DNA of 64,000 nucleotides from Olsenella uli (lineage in GTDB: Bacteria > Actinomycetota > Coriobacteriia > Coriobacteriales > Atopobiaceae), in NCBI RefSeq assembly GCF_016900775.1, contig NZ_JACJKN010000010.1, positions 20,952 through 84,951 on the forward strand. Direction: 5' to 3'. Below, piece after piece: positions 1-7,935 of this stretch. Within the stretch, counting starts at the first letter, position 1; the number at the start of each line of letters is the position of its first letter. Both the position numbers and the translations under genes were made by a program. The notes beneath the pieces are model-generated. The model saw nothing but the letters and a program-made list of their open reading frames with translations, did no database searches and was not told the DNA's origin.

Positions 1-2
1 CC

Positions 3-518
3 ACGGGCCAGTGGGAGATCGAGGACGTGCAGGTATCCGAGGACGGCAGGACGCGCAGCCTGGAGCCACTTGTGGGGACGTGGTCGGGCACCTTCTCGCG
101 CCAGGAGACGGAGGGCACCAAGTGCCTTGCGGCGCGCGGGGCGGGACTTGCCATTGCCGTCGAGCAGGCGCGGACGGAAGGCGGCGTCTCGCAGCTCAGC
201 GGCACCGTCTCGGGCGTGGCGCACTACCACGCGCACCCCGGCCAGGACGCCCAGGGCTGTGACGGCGACGTCATGTTCCAGGACGTCCCGTTCACGGCAA
301 CCCTCGTGGACGACGCGGACGGCTCGCTCGTCTTTGAGGCCACGCTGCCCGAGGACGTCGACGGCGTGGTCTCGCTCACGCTGCGCCTGGGAAGCGCCGA
401 GGACCCAACGTCCGCGACGGCCGAGGTCATGACGACCTACGCCCACACCGGCTCGTTCCTGTTCTTCCCCTATGACGAGACGCTCTCGTACACGGACGTG
501 TTCTCCCTGCGCAAGTGA
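3..518 (+). CDS. hypothetical protein, 5'-truncated by the window edge
   Basis: The reading frame is open from base 3 and ends with TGA at 516-518, giving the last 171 residues of a longer protein. There is no stop upstream in frame, so the start lies outside the window; an internal GTG at 27 is not supported by a ribosome-binding site. The visible part is soluble, acidic and rich in beta-prone Thr/Val/Gly stretches. It has one pair of cysteines (in TKCLAARG and QGCDGDV) and ends in FSLRK. There is no membrane segment or known catalytic motif. It could be the extracellular or C-terminal domain of a secreted or membrane-anchored protein. I do not recognise the family. Confidence 0.6.
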   Translation, partial: TGQWEIEDVQVSEDGRTRSLEPLVGTWSGTFSRQETEGTKCLAARGAGLAIAVEQARTEGGVSQLSGTVSGVAHYHAHPGQDAQGCDGDVMFQDVPFTATLVDDADGSLVFEATLPEDVDGVVSLTLRLGSAEDPTSATAEVMTTYAHTGSFLFFPYDETLSYTDVFSLRK

Positions 519-598
519 GTCTCGCACGCGCCCCGGGCAACCGCGCGGCGAGAAGGGCGCCGGCGCACGCGACAAATTGCCCGGGGCGCAGGCCACGC

Positions 599-636
599 AA
601 AAAGGGCGCCCCGCGGAGCGTTTCCGCGGGGCGCCC
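599..636 (-). terminator. rho-independent terminator of rpmE
   Basis: A 13-bp GC stem (604-616 with 624-636) has a 7-nt loop. On the minus strand it is followed by five T (599-603). It lies about 20 bp past the rpmE stop codon and also separates rpmE from the convergent gene ending at 518. Confidence 0.9.
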
Positions 637-657
637 TCTCATGCCATGCGCCTGGCG

Positions 658-1080
658 TTACTCGGCCTCGGTGGCCTCGGGCTCGGCAGCAGCCTCCTCG
701 GCGGGGGCGGCGGCAGCGGCCTTGGCGGCCTCGGCCTCGGCCTTCTTGGCGTACTCGGCGGCACGCTTGGCCTTCTCGGCGGCCTTGGCCTCCTTGGCGG
801 CCTTCTTGGCGGCGGCCTCCTCGGCGGCCTTGGCGGCCTTGGCGGCCTTGGCCTCCTGGGCCTTCTTCAGCTGCGCGGCAGCGGCACCACCGAACTTGTC
901 GGCGAAGCGCTGGACGCGGCCACCGGTGTCGACGAGCTTCTGGGTGCCGGTGTAGAACGGGTGGCACTTGTCGCAGAGGTCGACGACGATCTCCTTCTTG
1001 GTGGAGCGGGTCGTCCAGGTGTTGCCGCAGGTGCAGCGGACCGTGCACTCCACGTAGTCGGGGTGGATACCTTGCTTCAT
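658..1080 (-). CDS. rpmE: 50S ribosomal protein L31 with long Ala/Lys-rich C-terminal tail
   Basis: Ribosomal protein L31 of the large subunit, 140 aa. The N-terminal ~70 residues are a normal zinc-type L31: MKQGIHPDY start, a CTCG pair, a CDKC pair, and the HPFYTG and GGRVQRF motifs. From about residue 68 to the end the protein is an almost pure Ala/Lys/Glu tail that finishes acidic (EPEATEAE), doubling the usual length of 66-80 aa. The start is placed at 1080 because AGGAG lies 8-9 bases upstream; a longer frame exists but would begin inside the leader hairpins. It has its own strong terminator and is transcribed alone. Four cysteines are present, so this is the zinc-binding form. The tail resembles histone-H1-like low-complexity regions; its role is unknown. 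Confidence 0.93.
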   Translation of the reverse strand: MKQGIHPDYVECTVRCTCGNTWTTRSTKKEIVVDLCDKCHPFYTGTQKLVDTGGRVQRFADKFGGAAAAQLKKAQEAKAAKAAKAAEEAAAKKAAKEAKAAEKAKRAAEYAKKAEAEAAKAAAAAPAEEAAAEPEATEAE

Positions 1081-1101
1081 GGCAGGACTCCTCTTCTTCG
1101 G

Positions 1102-1147
1102 CCCTGGTTTCCGACCAGGGCGGGGGTTCGTCTTGGTTCCGACCAAG
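1102..1147 (-). promoter_or_regulatory. twin stem-loops in the rpmE 5' leader
   Basis: On the rpmE strand two consecutive hairpins lie between the predicted promoter side and the ribosome-binding site: CTTGGTCGGAACCAAG (1132-1147) and CCCTGGTCGGAAACCAGGG (1102-1120). Both present nearly the same loop (UCGGAA/UCGGAAA) on a UGGU-ACCA stem. Repeated stems with an identical loop upstream of a ribosomal protein gene suggest a protein or RNA-binding control element. It is not a family I recognise. Confidence 0.5.
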
Positions 1148-1214
1148 ACACAATAGCCGTATGACTATATCAGAAACCCCCTGGCGCATATGTGGAGATT
1201 TCCGCGTAAGATGA

Positions 1215-1226
1215 GGCGAGAAGAAC
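1215..1226 (+). repeat. GGCGAGAAGAAC 12-mer, copy in coaX leader
   Basis: Exact copy of the 12-base motif, followed by GCGC, about 35 bases before the coaX start codon. Confidence 0.7.
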
Positions 1227-1261
1227 GCGCCGCCGGGGGCGGCAGGCCACGGGAGGCACGC

Positions 1262-2035
1262 ATGTTCCTTGCCATCGATGTTGGAAACACGCAGACCACG
1301 CTGGGGCTCTTCCAGAAGGACGGCTCGCTCGCCCGGGGCTGGCGCATGTCCACGGACGCGAGCGACACGGCCGACATGCTGCACGCGCGCCTCCTCTCGT
1401 TCTTCGCGAAGGACGGCCTCGCGCTCGCCGACGCGAGCGCGGCGGGCGTGGCCTCGGTGGTCCCCGCGCTCGAGCGCGCGTGGAAGCGCTGCCTCACGGC
1501 GCACCTCGGCAGGGAGCCGCTCGTCGTGCGCGCGAGCGAGGGCTACGGGATGGAGGTCGCCATGCCCGACCCGAGGCAGGTCGGGGCCGACCGCATCGCC
1601 AACGCCATCGCGGCGAGGGGCACCTACGGCGCGCCGGTCATCGTGGTGGACTTTGGGACGGCCACGAACATCGACGTCGTGGACCAGCAGGGGCGCTATC
1701 GCGGCGGCGCCATCTCGCCGGGCCTCATGCTCTCCGCAAACGCCCTCTTCTCGCGCGCGGCGCGGCTCGCGAGCGTGCCCATCGAGGCGCCGGCCCGCGC
1801 GCTCGGGGACTCCACCGAGTCCGCCCTGCAGTCGGGCCTGGTCATCGGCGCGGCGGCACAGGCCGAGGGGCTCGTGGCGCGCATCCGCGCCGAGCTGGGC
1901 GCGCCGGACGCCACCGTCGTGGGTACGGGCGGCCTCGCGCGTACGGTGGCGCAGGCGACGGACCTCTTCGACGCCGTCGACCCCGACCTCACCCTGCGCG
2001 GCATCCGCGAGATCTGGCTCCGGGAGCGCGCGTAG
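1262..2035 (+). CDS. coaX: type III pantothenate kinase
   Basis: Phosphorylates pantothenate in the first step of coenzyme A synthesis. The 257-aa length is normal for CoaX. Visible motifs are the N-terminal phosphate loop DVGNTQTTLG (from residue 6), GADRIAN (about 108), DFGTATNID with the catalytic Asp (about 129), and GGAISPGL, all typical of the ASKHA-fold type III enzyme. The start ATG is preceded by GGGAGGC seven bases upstream; an earlier in-frame start would lie in the rpmE promoter region. It is divergent from rpmE and convergent with the gene ending at 2057, only 21 bases away. No other CoA gene is adjacent. Confidence 0.95.
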   Translation: MFLAIDVGNTQTTLGLFQKDGSLARGWRMSTDASDTADMLHARLLSFFAKDGLALADASAAGVASVVPALERAWKRCLTAHLGREPLVVRASEGYGMEVAMPDPRQVGADRIANAIAARGTYGAPVIVVDFGTATNIDVVDQQGRYRGGAISPGLMLSANALFSRAARLASVPIEAPARALGDSTESALQSGLVIGAAAQAEGLVARIRAELGAPDATVVGTGGLARTVAQATDLFDAVDPDLTLRGIREIWLRERA

Positions 2036-2056
2036 CTGACAGAGGCGGCGGGCCCG

Positions 2057-2575
2057 TCAGCAAAGAGGGCGCAGTTCCGCCTGCTCGGGGGCGAGCTCGA
2101 GCTCCCGCCCGTCCGCGAGGCGCACCGTGGCCCGACCCCAGACGTCCACGGCCACGAGCGTGCCCTCGGCGACGACGCGTCCCGCGCGCAGGACCTCCGC
2201 GGCCTCGCCCATGCCAAACAGGGCATCGAAGTAGTCGGAGAGCACGGGCGCGAGCGGCCCCGCCGCGGCGCGGCCGGCGGCGACAGACGAGCCCCATGCG
2301 GCAACGGCCTCGCGGGCGGCGCGCTCGACGAGGGCGGCATCGAGGTCCTTCTCGCCCTGCGAGACGACGTCGCAGGACACGTAGACGCCCTCGTCATCGT
2401 ATCCGGCCCGGGCACGGACGGAGGCGAGCGAGGCGCCGTCTGGGCCTACCACCTCATGCGGCCACGCCACGCGCGCCCCGAGCGCGGCCGCCACGCCGAG
2501 CGCCGCCACGAACGGCACGCCGACCACGTGCCCCATCGGCACCGCCGGGCGCAGCGTGAGCGAGACTACTCCCAT
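2057..2575 (-). CDS. degenerate biotin-protein-ligase-like protein
   Basis: 172 aa. The order of motifs recalls the second half of BirA/biotin-protein ligases. A helix-rich VGVPFVAALGVAAALG segment is followed by WPHE where the family has KWPND. The C-terminal part (V..DVWGRATVRLADGRE) resembles the small SH3-like BirA C-domain. The N-terminal GRGR biotin-binding loop and the catalytic Lys are missing, so normal ligase activity is doubtful. The start ATG at 2575 overlaps the end of folP-folK by 10 bases, implying translational coupling in a folate operon. It could be a paralogue that binds biotin or another acyl group without ligating it. The assignment is by pattern only. Confidence 0.5.
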   Translation of the reverse strand: MGVVSLTLRPAVPMGHVVGVPFVAALGVAAALGARVAWPHEVVGPDGASLASVRARAGYDDEGVYVSCDVVSQGEKDLDAALVERAAREAVAAWGSSVAAGRAAAGPLAPVLSDYFDALFGMGEAAEVLRAGRVVAEGTLVAVDVWGRATVRLADGRELELAPEQAELRPLC

Positions 2576-4020
2576 GCGACCTCCCCAAGATCGGCGGTCA
2601 CCAGGCCCACGCGCTGGTCGCGCGGGAGCACCTCCACGCCGCCGTGCGCCAGGAAGCGCGCCGGGTCATGCATGAGGTCCTCCATGGGCACGATGACGTA
2701 GTCGCGCTCGCCGAGGCGGGGGTGCGGCAGGGTGAGGCGGGCGCCCGCGTGACGCTCCCCCTCGACCCACATGAGGTCGCAGTCGATGGTGCGCGGCCCC
2801 GTCCCGGGCTTCTTGGGGTCGCGGGTGGCCGCGTCGGAGCGGATGCGCCCGAGCTCGTTTTCCACCTCGAGCAGCTTGTCCATCAGGACGAGCGGATGAA
2901 GCTCCGTGCGAATCTCCGCCACGGCGTTGGCCACGGGGGTGGCGATGCCATAGGCGGGCTCGGTCTCATAGGCGTGGCTCACGTTGACCACGCAGGTGAG
3001 GGGTATCTCGTCGATGAGCTGCGTGGCGCGTGCGAGGTTGGCCACGCGGTTCCCCACGTTGGAGCCGAGGCTCACAAAGCCCTGCCGCGCGTCCTTGTGG
3101 GAGACGGCCCAGTAGGCGTTCACCGCCTGGGAGATTCCGGCGACGTCATGAACGCGCAGGATGCGGGCGCCGTTCCCGATTGCGGAGATGCAGATGCCCG
3201 CCGTGGCAAAGTCGCGCGCCGCGGCGTCCGTCACCCCGGAGACCGCCCCGACGAAGCGCTTGCGCGAGACCGCGGTGACCACGGGGTAGCCCATCGAGGC
3301 CACGGAGCGCGTGGCCCGCTGGATGACCACGTCCTCGTCTGCCATCTTGTCAAAGCCGGGGCCCGGGTCCACGCAGATCCGCTCGCGCGCGACGCCGGCG
3401 CGCATGAGCGTGCGCGCCTGGTCGCCCAGAAAGCCCATGACCTTGCGCATGATGGGCGCCTCCTCGGGCAGCGTGAAGCGCCGCTGGGAGGTCGCGGGGC
3501 GCTGGGCGGCCGAGCCGGCGGGGCGCGACTCGTCCAGGAGCACCTGGCGGCGCGGCGGGCGGGCTGCCAGCGAGTCCTTGCTCCAGTGCATCACGATGCA
3601 GCCGCAGCCCGTGTCCGCGGCGACCTGCACCATCTCCGGGTCGGTGAAGCCCGTCACGTCGTTCACGATGGCGGCGCCCAGGCGCACGCACATCCGGGCC
3701 ACGTCGGCGTGGCGCGTGTCCACGGAGACGACGGCCCCCTCGGCGACGAGCGCGCGCACCACCGGGACGATCCGCTCGGCCTCCTCCTTCGAGGGGACGG
3801 GGGTGTGCCCGGGCCGTGTGGACTCGCCGCCCACGTCGATGATGTCGGCCCCCTCGTCGAGCATCTCGAGGCCGCGCGCGATGGCGGCCTTGGCGTCGAG
3901 GTTCTCGCCGCCGTCCGAAAAGGAGTCCGGGGTGACGTTGAGGACGCCCATGATGCGCGGGCGCGCGAGGGAGATCTCGTGCGCGCCGCAGCGCCAGGTG
4001 GTGTAGTTCTCTCGAAGCAT
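2566..4020 (-). CDS. folP-folK: bifunctional dihydropteroate synthase / HPPK fusion
   Basis: A two-domain folate enzyme of 484 aa from the chosen start. Residues ~15-310 are dihydropteroate synthase: GVLNVTPDSFSDGG, VGGESTRPG, DTRHA, VNDVTGF, DPGPGFDK. Residues ~330-480 are hydroxymethyl-dihydropterin pyrophosphokinase: SLGSNVGNR, ETEPAYG, GPRTIDCDLM, LPHPRLGERDYV. The two therefore catalyse consecutive steps in one chain, in the order FolP then FolK. A loop of about 40 residues in the DHPS half (ARPPRRQV...TSQRRF) is longer than usual. The start at 4020 has GAGGA eight bases upstream; the longer frame upstream is Pro/Ala-rich non-coding sequence. The next gene overlaps its stop codon. Confidence 0.93.
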   Translation of the reverse strand: MLRENYTTWRCGAHEISLARPRIMGVLNVTPDSFSDGGENLDAKAAIARGLEMLDEGADIIDVGGESTRPGHTPVPSKEEAERIVPVVRALVAEGAVVSVDTRHADVARMCVRLGAAIVNDVTGFTDPEMVQVAADTGCGCIVMHWSKDSLAARPPRRQVLLDESRPAGSAAQRPATSQRRFTLPEEAPIMRKVMGFLGDQARTLMRAGVARERICVDPGPGFDKMADEDVVIQRATRSVASMGYPVVTAVSRKRFVGAVSGVTDAAARDFATAGICISAIGNGARILRVHDVAGISQAVNAYWAVSHKDARQGFVSLGSNVGNRVANLARATQLIDEIPLTCVVNVSHAYETEPAYGIATPVANAVAEIRTELHPLVLMDKLLEVENELGRIRSDAATRDPKKPGTGPRTIDCDLMWVEGERHAGARLTLPHPRLGERDYVIVPMEDLMHDPARFLAHGGVEVLPRDQRVGLVTADLGEVAWE

Positions 4021-4144
4021 GGGCATCCTCCTCGGTTCGGGCGTACTCGACCATTGTAACCGCCCCGGACAAGGGGCCGCCGCGCCGCCGGCGTCAGGTT
4101 TGTCGGGCGCGGGGGCGCCGGGCGGGGCCGACGCCGGCCGGGCG

Positions 4145-4882
4145 CTAGAAGTCGAAGGCGGCGGCGATGTCGCAGGCGCAGACGAGGTCGGCGGCGTCAT
4201 CCTGCGGGGTGCGGTCGCGGTTGACGATCACGAGGTCGTCCCCTCGGAAGTAGTTGACGAGCCCCGCCGCGGGGTACACCACGAGCGACGTCCCGCCAAT
4301 GACGAGCAGGTCCGCCTCGGAGATGGCGCGCACGCTGGCGAGAAGAACGCGCTCGTCGAGCTGCTCGCCGTAGAGCACGACGTCGGGCTTCACGAGGCCC
4401 CCGCACTTCTCGCAGTGCGGCACGCCGCTCGTGGCCATGACCCACTCCGCTGAGTAGGTCTCTCCGCAGCGCGTGCAGACGTTGCGGTGCGTGGACCCGT
4501 GGAGCTCGTGGACGACGCGCGAGCCCGCCGCCTGGTGGAGGCCGTCGATGTTCTGCGTCACCACCGCCGCGAGGTGCCCCGCGCGCTCAAGCTCGGCGAG
4601 CTTCTCGTGCGCGCGGTTGGGGCGCGCGGAAAGGCAGATCATGCGCTCCCGGTAGAAGTCGTAGAACTCCTCGGTGTGTGAGACAAAGAAGCCGTGGCTG
4701 AGCATCTCCTCGGGCGGATAGGCAAAGTGCTGGTGGTAGAGGCCGTCCGCGCTGCGGAAGTCGGGGATGCCGCTTGCCGTGGAGACGCCCGCGCCCCCGA
4801 AGAACACGGCGCGGCGGGCGCGGGAGAAGCGCTCCGAGAGCTCCGCGGCGGCCTGGGATGGGTCGGTGATCGTCTGCGCCAT
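4145..4882 (-). CDS. NAD-dependent protein deacetylase (sirtuin)
   Basis: Sir2-family NAD+-dependent protein deacylase, 245 aa, cytosolic. Motifs in order: GAGVSTASGIPDFRS (NAD loop, residues ~29-43), TQNIDGLH, the catalytic His in HELHGS, a zinc ribbon with CTRC and CEKC pairs, and GTSLVVYPAAGL. The start at 4882 is chosen because GGGGAG lies 7-8 bases upstream and it is the first Met before the fold. The gene carries an exact GGCGAGAAGAAC motif at 4337-4348 in the antisense sense, where Val-Leu-Leu-Ala is written GTT CTT CTC GCC, unusual codons for this genome. It sits alone between folP-folK and the divergent patatin gene. Confidence 0.93.
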   Translation of the reverse strand: MAQTITDPSQAAAELSERFSRARRAVFFGGAGVSTASGIPDFRSADGLYHQHFAYPPEEMLSHGFFVSHTEEFYDFYRERMICLSARPNRAHEKLAELERAGHLAAVVTQNIDGLHQAAGSRVVHELHGSTHRNVCTRCGETYSAEWVMATSGVPHCEKCGGLVKPDVVLYGEQLDERVLLASVRAISEADLLVIGGTSLVVYPAAGLVNYFRGDDLVIVNRDRTPQDDAADLVCACDIAAAFDF

Positions 4883-5048
4883 GGTCTTCTCCCCTCGACG
4901 TCTCTCACGCCATGGTAGCGCGAAAAGAGGCACCCCGCGCGCTCCCTAGCGTCATGGAGAAACCGTCGACGGGGAATCCCCGGCCGGGGTTTGGGGCATA
5001 TATGAGGGTATTGCACGCCGGAGCGGCGAATTGCGCGAAGGAGGCATC

Positions 5049-6002
5049 GTGGACACGCTCACCAACAACGTCTTTGACTGCGCCCTCGTGTTCGAGGGCG
5101 GAGGGTACCGGGGCAGCTTCTCGGCCGGCATCGCCAACGTCCTGTTGGAGCAGGGGATTCACTTTGACTACGTCTGCGGCCTCTCGGCTGGGGCGAGCAA
5201 TACGGTCAACTATGTCTCGCGCGACCGCACGCGCGTGAGGAAGTCGTTCATCGTGGACGGCGCAGCCAAGTCCGCCGTGGGCCTGCGCTCGGTCCTGCGC
5301 GGCAAGGGGTACTTCGATGCCGACGCGCTCTACGAGGGGGCCCTCACCTCGGGCGCGCTGCCCTTTGACTGGAAGACATTCTCCGCAAACCCCGCGCGCG
5401 TGCGCATCCAGGCCTTCGAGCGCGACACCGGCCGCACCGTCCGCTTTGGCCGCGAGGACATGACGGACCCCGTGCGCATGGTGAACATCGTGCGGGCGAG
5501 CTCCACCCTTCCGGGCGCGATGCAGCCCCTGCCCATCGACGACGTGGTCTACTACGACGGCGGCCTGGGAACGGGGGCGGGCATCCCGCTCTGCATGGCG
5601 GAGGAGGACGGCTTTGAGCGCTTCTTCTTCGTGGCAACGCGGCCGCGCGGCTACCGCAAGCAGCCGCCGACGGACCGCGAGGCACGGCTCTATGCCCGCG
5701 TTGCCAAGGATTATCCCTACCTGCGCAAGGCCCTCCTCTCGCGCTGGGAGCGCTACAACGTTGCCATCGAGCATGTCGAGCGCCTCGCCGCCGAGGGGCG
5801 CGCATACGTGGTCTATCCCGACGAGATGAGCGTCGAGAGCGGGACGGTGAGCACGCGCAGGCTCACGGCCTCCTACGAGGCCGCCCACGCGCAGGGGCTG
5901 CGCGACCTGCCGCTCTGGCGCACGTTCCTGTTTGGCGCGCCCGACGCCGGCCCGCGCCCCGAGGACCCCGACGCGGGAACCGGCTACATCACGCTGGGCT
6001 AG
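5049..6002 (+). CDS. patatin-like phospholipase family protein
   Basis: Patatin-fold serine hydrolase, 317 aa, probably acting on phospholipids or other acyl lipids. It has the oxyanion GGGYRG loop near residue 20, the nucleophile elbow GLSAG (~47-51) and the catalytic Asp in YYDGGLG (~180), so the Ser-Asp dyad is complete. No signal peptide or membrane segment is seen, which fits the cytosolic RssA/YjjU-like bacterial group. The GTG start at 5049 is preceded by AAGGAGG six to eight bases upstream, which decides against the longer frame. It is convergent with exonuclease III, with an inverted repeat between them. Confidence 0.9.
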   Translation: MDTLTNNVFDCALVFEGGGYRGSFSAGIANVLLEQGIHFDYVCGLSAGASNTVNYVSRDRTRVRKSFIVDGAAKSAVGLRSVLRGKGYFDADALYEGALTSGALPFDWKTFSANPARVRIQAFERDTGRTVRFGREDMTDPVRMVNIVRASSTLPGAMQPLPIDDVVYYDGGLGTGAGIPLCMAEEDGFERFFFVATRPRGYRKQPPTDREARLYARVAKDYPYLRKALLSRWERYNVAIEHVERLAAEGRAYVVYPDEMSVESGTVSTRRLTASYEAAHAQGLRDLPLWRTFLFGAPDAGPRPEDPDAGTGYITLG

Positions 6003-6004
6003 CG

Positions 6005-6038
6005 GACCTGACACCTTTGTCATCACCTTTGTCAGGTC
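6005..6038. repeat. inverted repeat between convergent genes
   Basis: GACCTGACA (6005-6013) and TGTCAGGTC (6030-6038) are perfect arms around a CCTTTGTCATCACCTT centre that itself repeats CCTTTGTCA. It overlaps the exonuclease III stop codon and may act as a weak bidirectional terminator. A related CCTGACAAAGGTA piece occurs at 20457-20469. Confidence 0.6.
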
Positions 6039-6810
6039 AGAGCTCGATGGTGAGCTCCACCGGGCAGTGGTCGCTCCCGTAGACCTCTGAGAGAATGGAC
6101 GCGCCGGTCACGCGGTCGGCGATGTCATTGGACACGAGGAAGTAGTCGATGCGCCAGCCCGCGTTGTTCTTGCGCGCGTTGAAGCGATAGCTCCACCAGC
6201 TGTACGCACCGGTGACGTCCGGGTGGCGGGCGCGGAAGGTGTCGGTGAAGCCGGCGTCGAGCAGGCGCGTGAAGCTCTCCCGCTCCTCGTCGGAAAAGCC
6301 CGCGTTGCCGCGGTTGGGGCCGGGGTTCTTGAGGTCGATCTCGTTGTGGGCCACGTTGAAGTCGCCGCAGGTCACAACCGGCTTCTTGGCGGCAAGGCCG
6401 CAGAGGAAGTCGCGATAGGCCGCGTCCCAGGCGAGACGCGTGTCAATCCGGGCGAGCTCGTTCTGGGCATTGGGCGTGTAGACGTCCACAAACCAGTAGC
6501 CCGGGAACTCGAGCGCGCAGACGCGGCCCTCGTTATCCGCCTCGGGCGCGCCGATGTGGTTGATGACCCGCAGCGGTTCCTCGCGGGAGAAGACGGCGGT
6601 TCCGGAGTAGCCCTTGCGCTCGGCGTAGCTCCAGGTCTGGTGGTAGCCGGGCAGGTCGAGCTCGATCTGCCCCTCCTGGAGCTTGGTCTCCTGGACGGCA
6701 AAGACGTCGGCCCCCGTGGACTCGACCACGTCCACGAAGCTCGGGTCCTTCTTCATGACGGCGCGCAGGCCGTTGACGTTCCAGGAGACGAGGCGCAGCT
6801 CGCGAGACAT
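6037..6810 (-). CDS. xth: exodeoxyribonuclease III
   Basis: AP endonuclease / 3'-5' exonuclease of base-excision repair, 257 aa, full length. Catalytic motifs of the exonuclease-endonuclease-phosphatase fold are all present: WNVNGLRA (metal-binding Asn), QETKLQ (metal Glu ~42), GDFNVAHNEIDL (Asp/Asn), and SDHCPVELTI (Asp-His at the C terminus). The start at 6810 has GGAAUG upstream. It is transcribed alone; the upstream 6811-6996 stretch is AT-richer than its surroundings and probably holds its promoter. Confidence 0.95.
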   Translation of the reverse strand: MSRELRLVSWNVNGLRAVMKKDPSFVDVVESTGADVFAVQETKLQEGQIELDLPGYHQTWSYAERKGYSGTAVFSREEPLRVINHIGAPEADNEGRVCALEFPGYWFVDVYTPNAQNELARIDTRLAWDAAYRDFLCGLAAKKPVVTCGDFNVAHNEIDLKNPGPNRGNAGFSDEERESFTRLLDAGFTDTFRARHPDVTGAYSWWSYRFNARKNNAGWRIDYFLVSNDIADRVTGASILSEVYGSDHCPVELTIEL

Positions 6811-6996
6811 GGCATTCCTTTCTGCGCGGCGGCGATTGTGGTGCCGCAGTTTCGTTTCTAGGTGTTTTTTGAACGATACCCGAAGTAGCAGACAAAAGTC
6901 CGTCGCAAACGTGCTGGTAGAAAAATGACACTAACTTAGTGATACTTACCGAGACGGCGAAAAAACACCAAGAACCGGCATGCGGGCCATCCTGGA

Positions 6997-7824
6997 CTAG
7001 AAGCTCGGCGTCTTGAGGCCCGCGGCCTCCATGGCGGCGAGAAACGCCTCCGCCGAGCGCGTGGCTATCAACTCCTGTGGGAAGTGAATCCGCTCGAGCA
7101 TCTCGAGCGCGTTGGGCGCATGACCAATCGACGGGCAGATGTGCGCGTCCGTGTTGACCACGACCTGACAGCCGAGCTCTGCGCACTTCTCGGCAATCTT
7201 GCTGCAGCTCGTCCAGGTCCGGCCGTCGCGGCGGCTGATCTCGAGGCTGTGCTCGTTGATCTCTATGAGCTTGTGCCGGCGCGCCGCCTCGCCCACCACC
7301 TCCTCGACGTCAAACGGGACGCCGGCGCGGCCCGTGTGGCCGAGCACGAGGACCTTGGGCTGGTCAAGGGCCCCAAGGTACATCTGGGTGGTCTGCGCGA
7401 GCAAGGCCCGCGCGGCGAAGTCCTTGTAGTGGACGCTCGCGATCACGTAGTCGCAGCCGGCGACGACGCGCTCGTAGAGCGTGGCGGGGCCGTCCAGCGG
7501 GCGGCCGGTTATGTCCTCGGCGACCTCGACGTCCTGGCCGAAGAGGCGCCCGTCGAGCGTGCGTATGTCGGCCTCCGCGCCGTGCAGGAGTCGGACCCCG
7601 TCCCAGACGCGCGGCCAGACCCTCATGTTGATGAAGTGCTGGTAGTCGCGAAGGCTGCCGTGCGTGAGGTCGGTGTTGGGAAAGAGCATGTCGCTGAAGT
7701 GGTCCGTGATGCCCAGAAGCTCGAGGCCCGCGTCGCGGGCGGCGAGCACGTCCTCGCGCACCGTTGAGTAGGCATGGCGCGAGTAGAGCGTGTGGGTGTG
7801 GACGTCGCAGCGATTCTGTAGCAC
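6997..7824 (-). CDS. PHP-domain metal-dependent phosphoesterase (YcdX-like)
   Basis: PHP-fold hydrolase of 275 aa. It shows the N-terminal HTHTLYSRHA metal-binding motif (residues ~9-18), ITDHFS, HGAEAD, SVHYKD, GHTGR, EINEHS and NTDAHICPSIG, which together supply the His/Asp/Glu ligands of a trinuclear metal site. The E. coli YcdX/YcdX-like group has the same layout; substrates of this subgroup are not established. The start ATG at 7824 has GGGAGG upstream. A large inverted repeat separates it from the upstream aminotransferase gene transcribed in the same direction. Confidence 0.85.
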   Translation of the reverse strand: MLQNRCDVHTHTLYSRHAYSTVREDVLAARDAGLELLGITDHFSDMLFPNTDLTHGSLRDYQHFINMRVWPRVWDGVRLLHGAEADIRTLDGRLFGQDVEVAEDITGRPLDGPATLYERVVAGCDYVIASVHYKDFAARALLAQTTQMYLGALDQPKVLVLGHTGRAGVPFDVEEVVGEAARRHKLIEINEHSLEISRRDGRTWTSCSKIAEKCAELGCQVVVNTDAHICPSIGHAPNALEMLERIHFPQELIATRSAEAFLAAMEAAGLKTPSF

Positions 7825-7836
7825 GAAACCTCCCTG

Positions 7837-7929
7837 TGCCAGGGGGACGGAGGAGCCGCCACCGCTCCGTCCCCGCTTCCCAGAACGTGCCGGGGGACGG
7901 AGCGGTGGCGGCTCCTCCGTCCCCTTGGC
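7837..7929. repeat. 93-bp inverted repeat with 38-bp arms
   Basis: The arms at 7837-7874 and 7892-7929 are complementary at all but one or two positions around an 18-nt centre. Each arm is itself palindromic (GGGGACGGAG ... CTCCGTCCCC), so the element can fold as one long hairpin or as a cloverleaf-like pair of hairpins. It fills the gap between the PHP gene and the aminotransferase and has no coding frame. Confidence 0.8.
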
Positions 7930-7935
7930 ACGCGG

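Noticed and set aside
1102..1147. T-box riboswitch before rpmE
   Set aside because: No specifier loop, no T-box consensus and no terminator/antiterminator pair are present.
2644..4059. Long opposite-strand open frames (also at 9907-12318, 40522-44241, 45313-47796, 51486-54008)
   Set aside because: They lie antisense to well-identified genes (folP-folK, ftsH, mfd, GH13-GH77 fusion, glgP), show His/Val/Leu/Gly-rich composition typical of GC-rich shadow frames and have no motifs.
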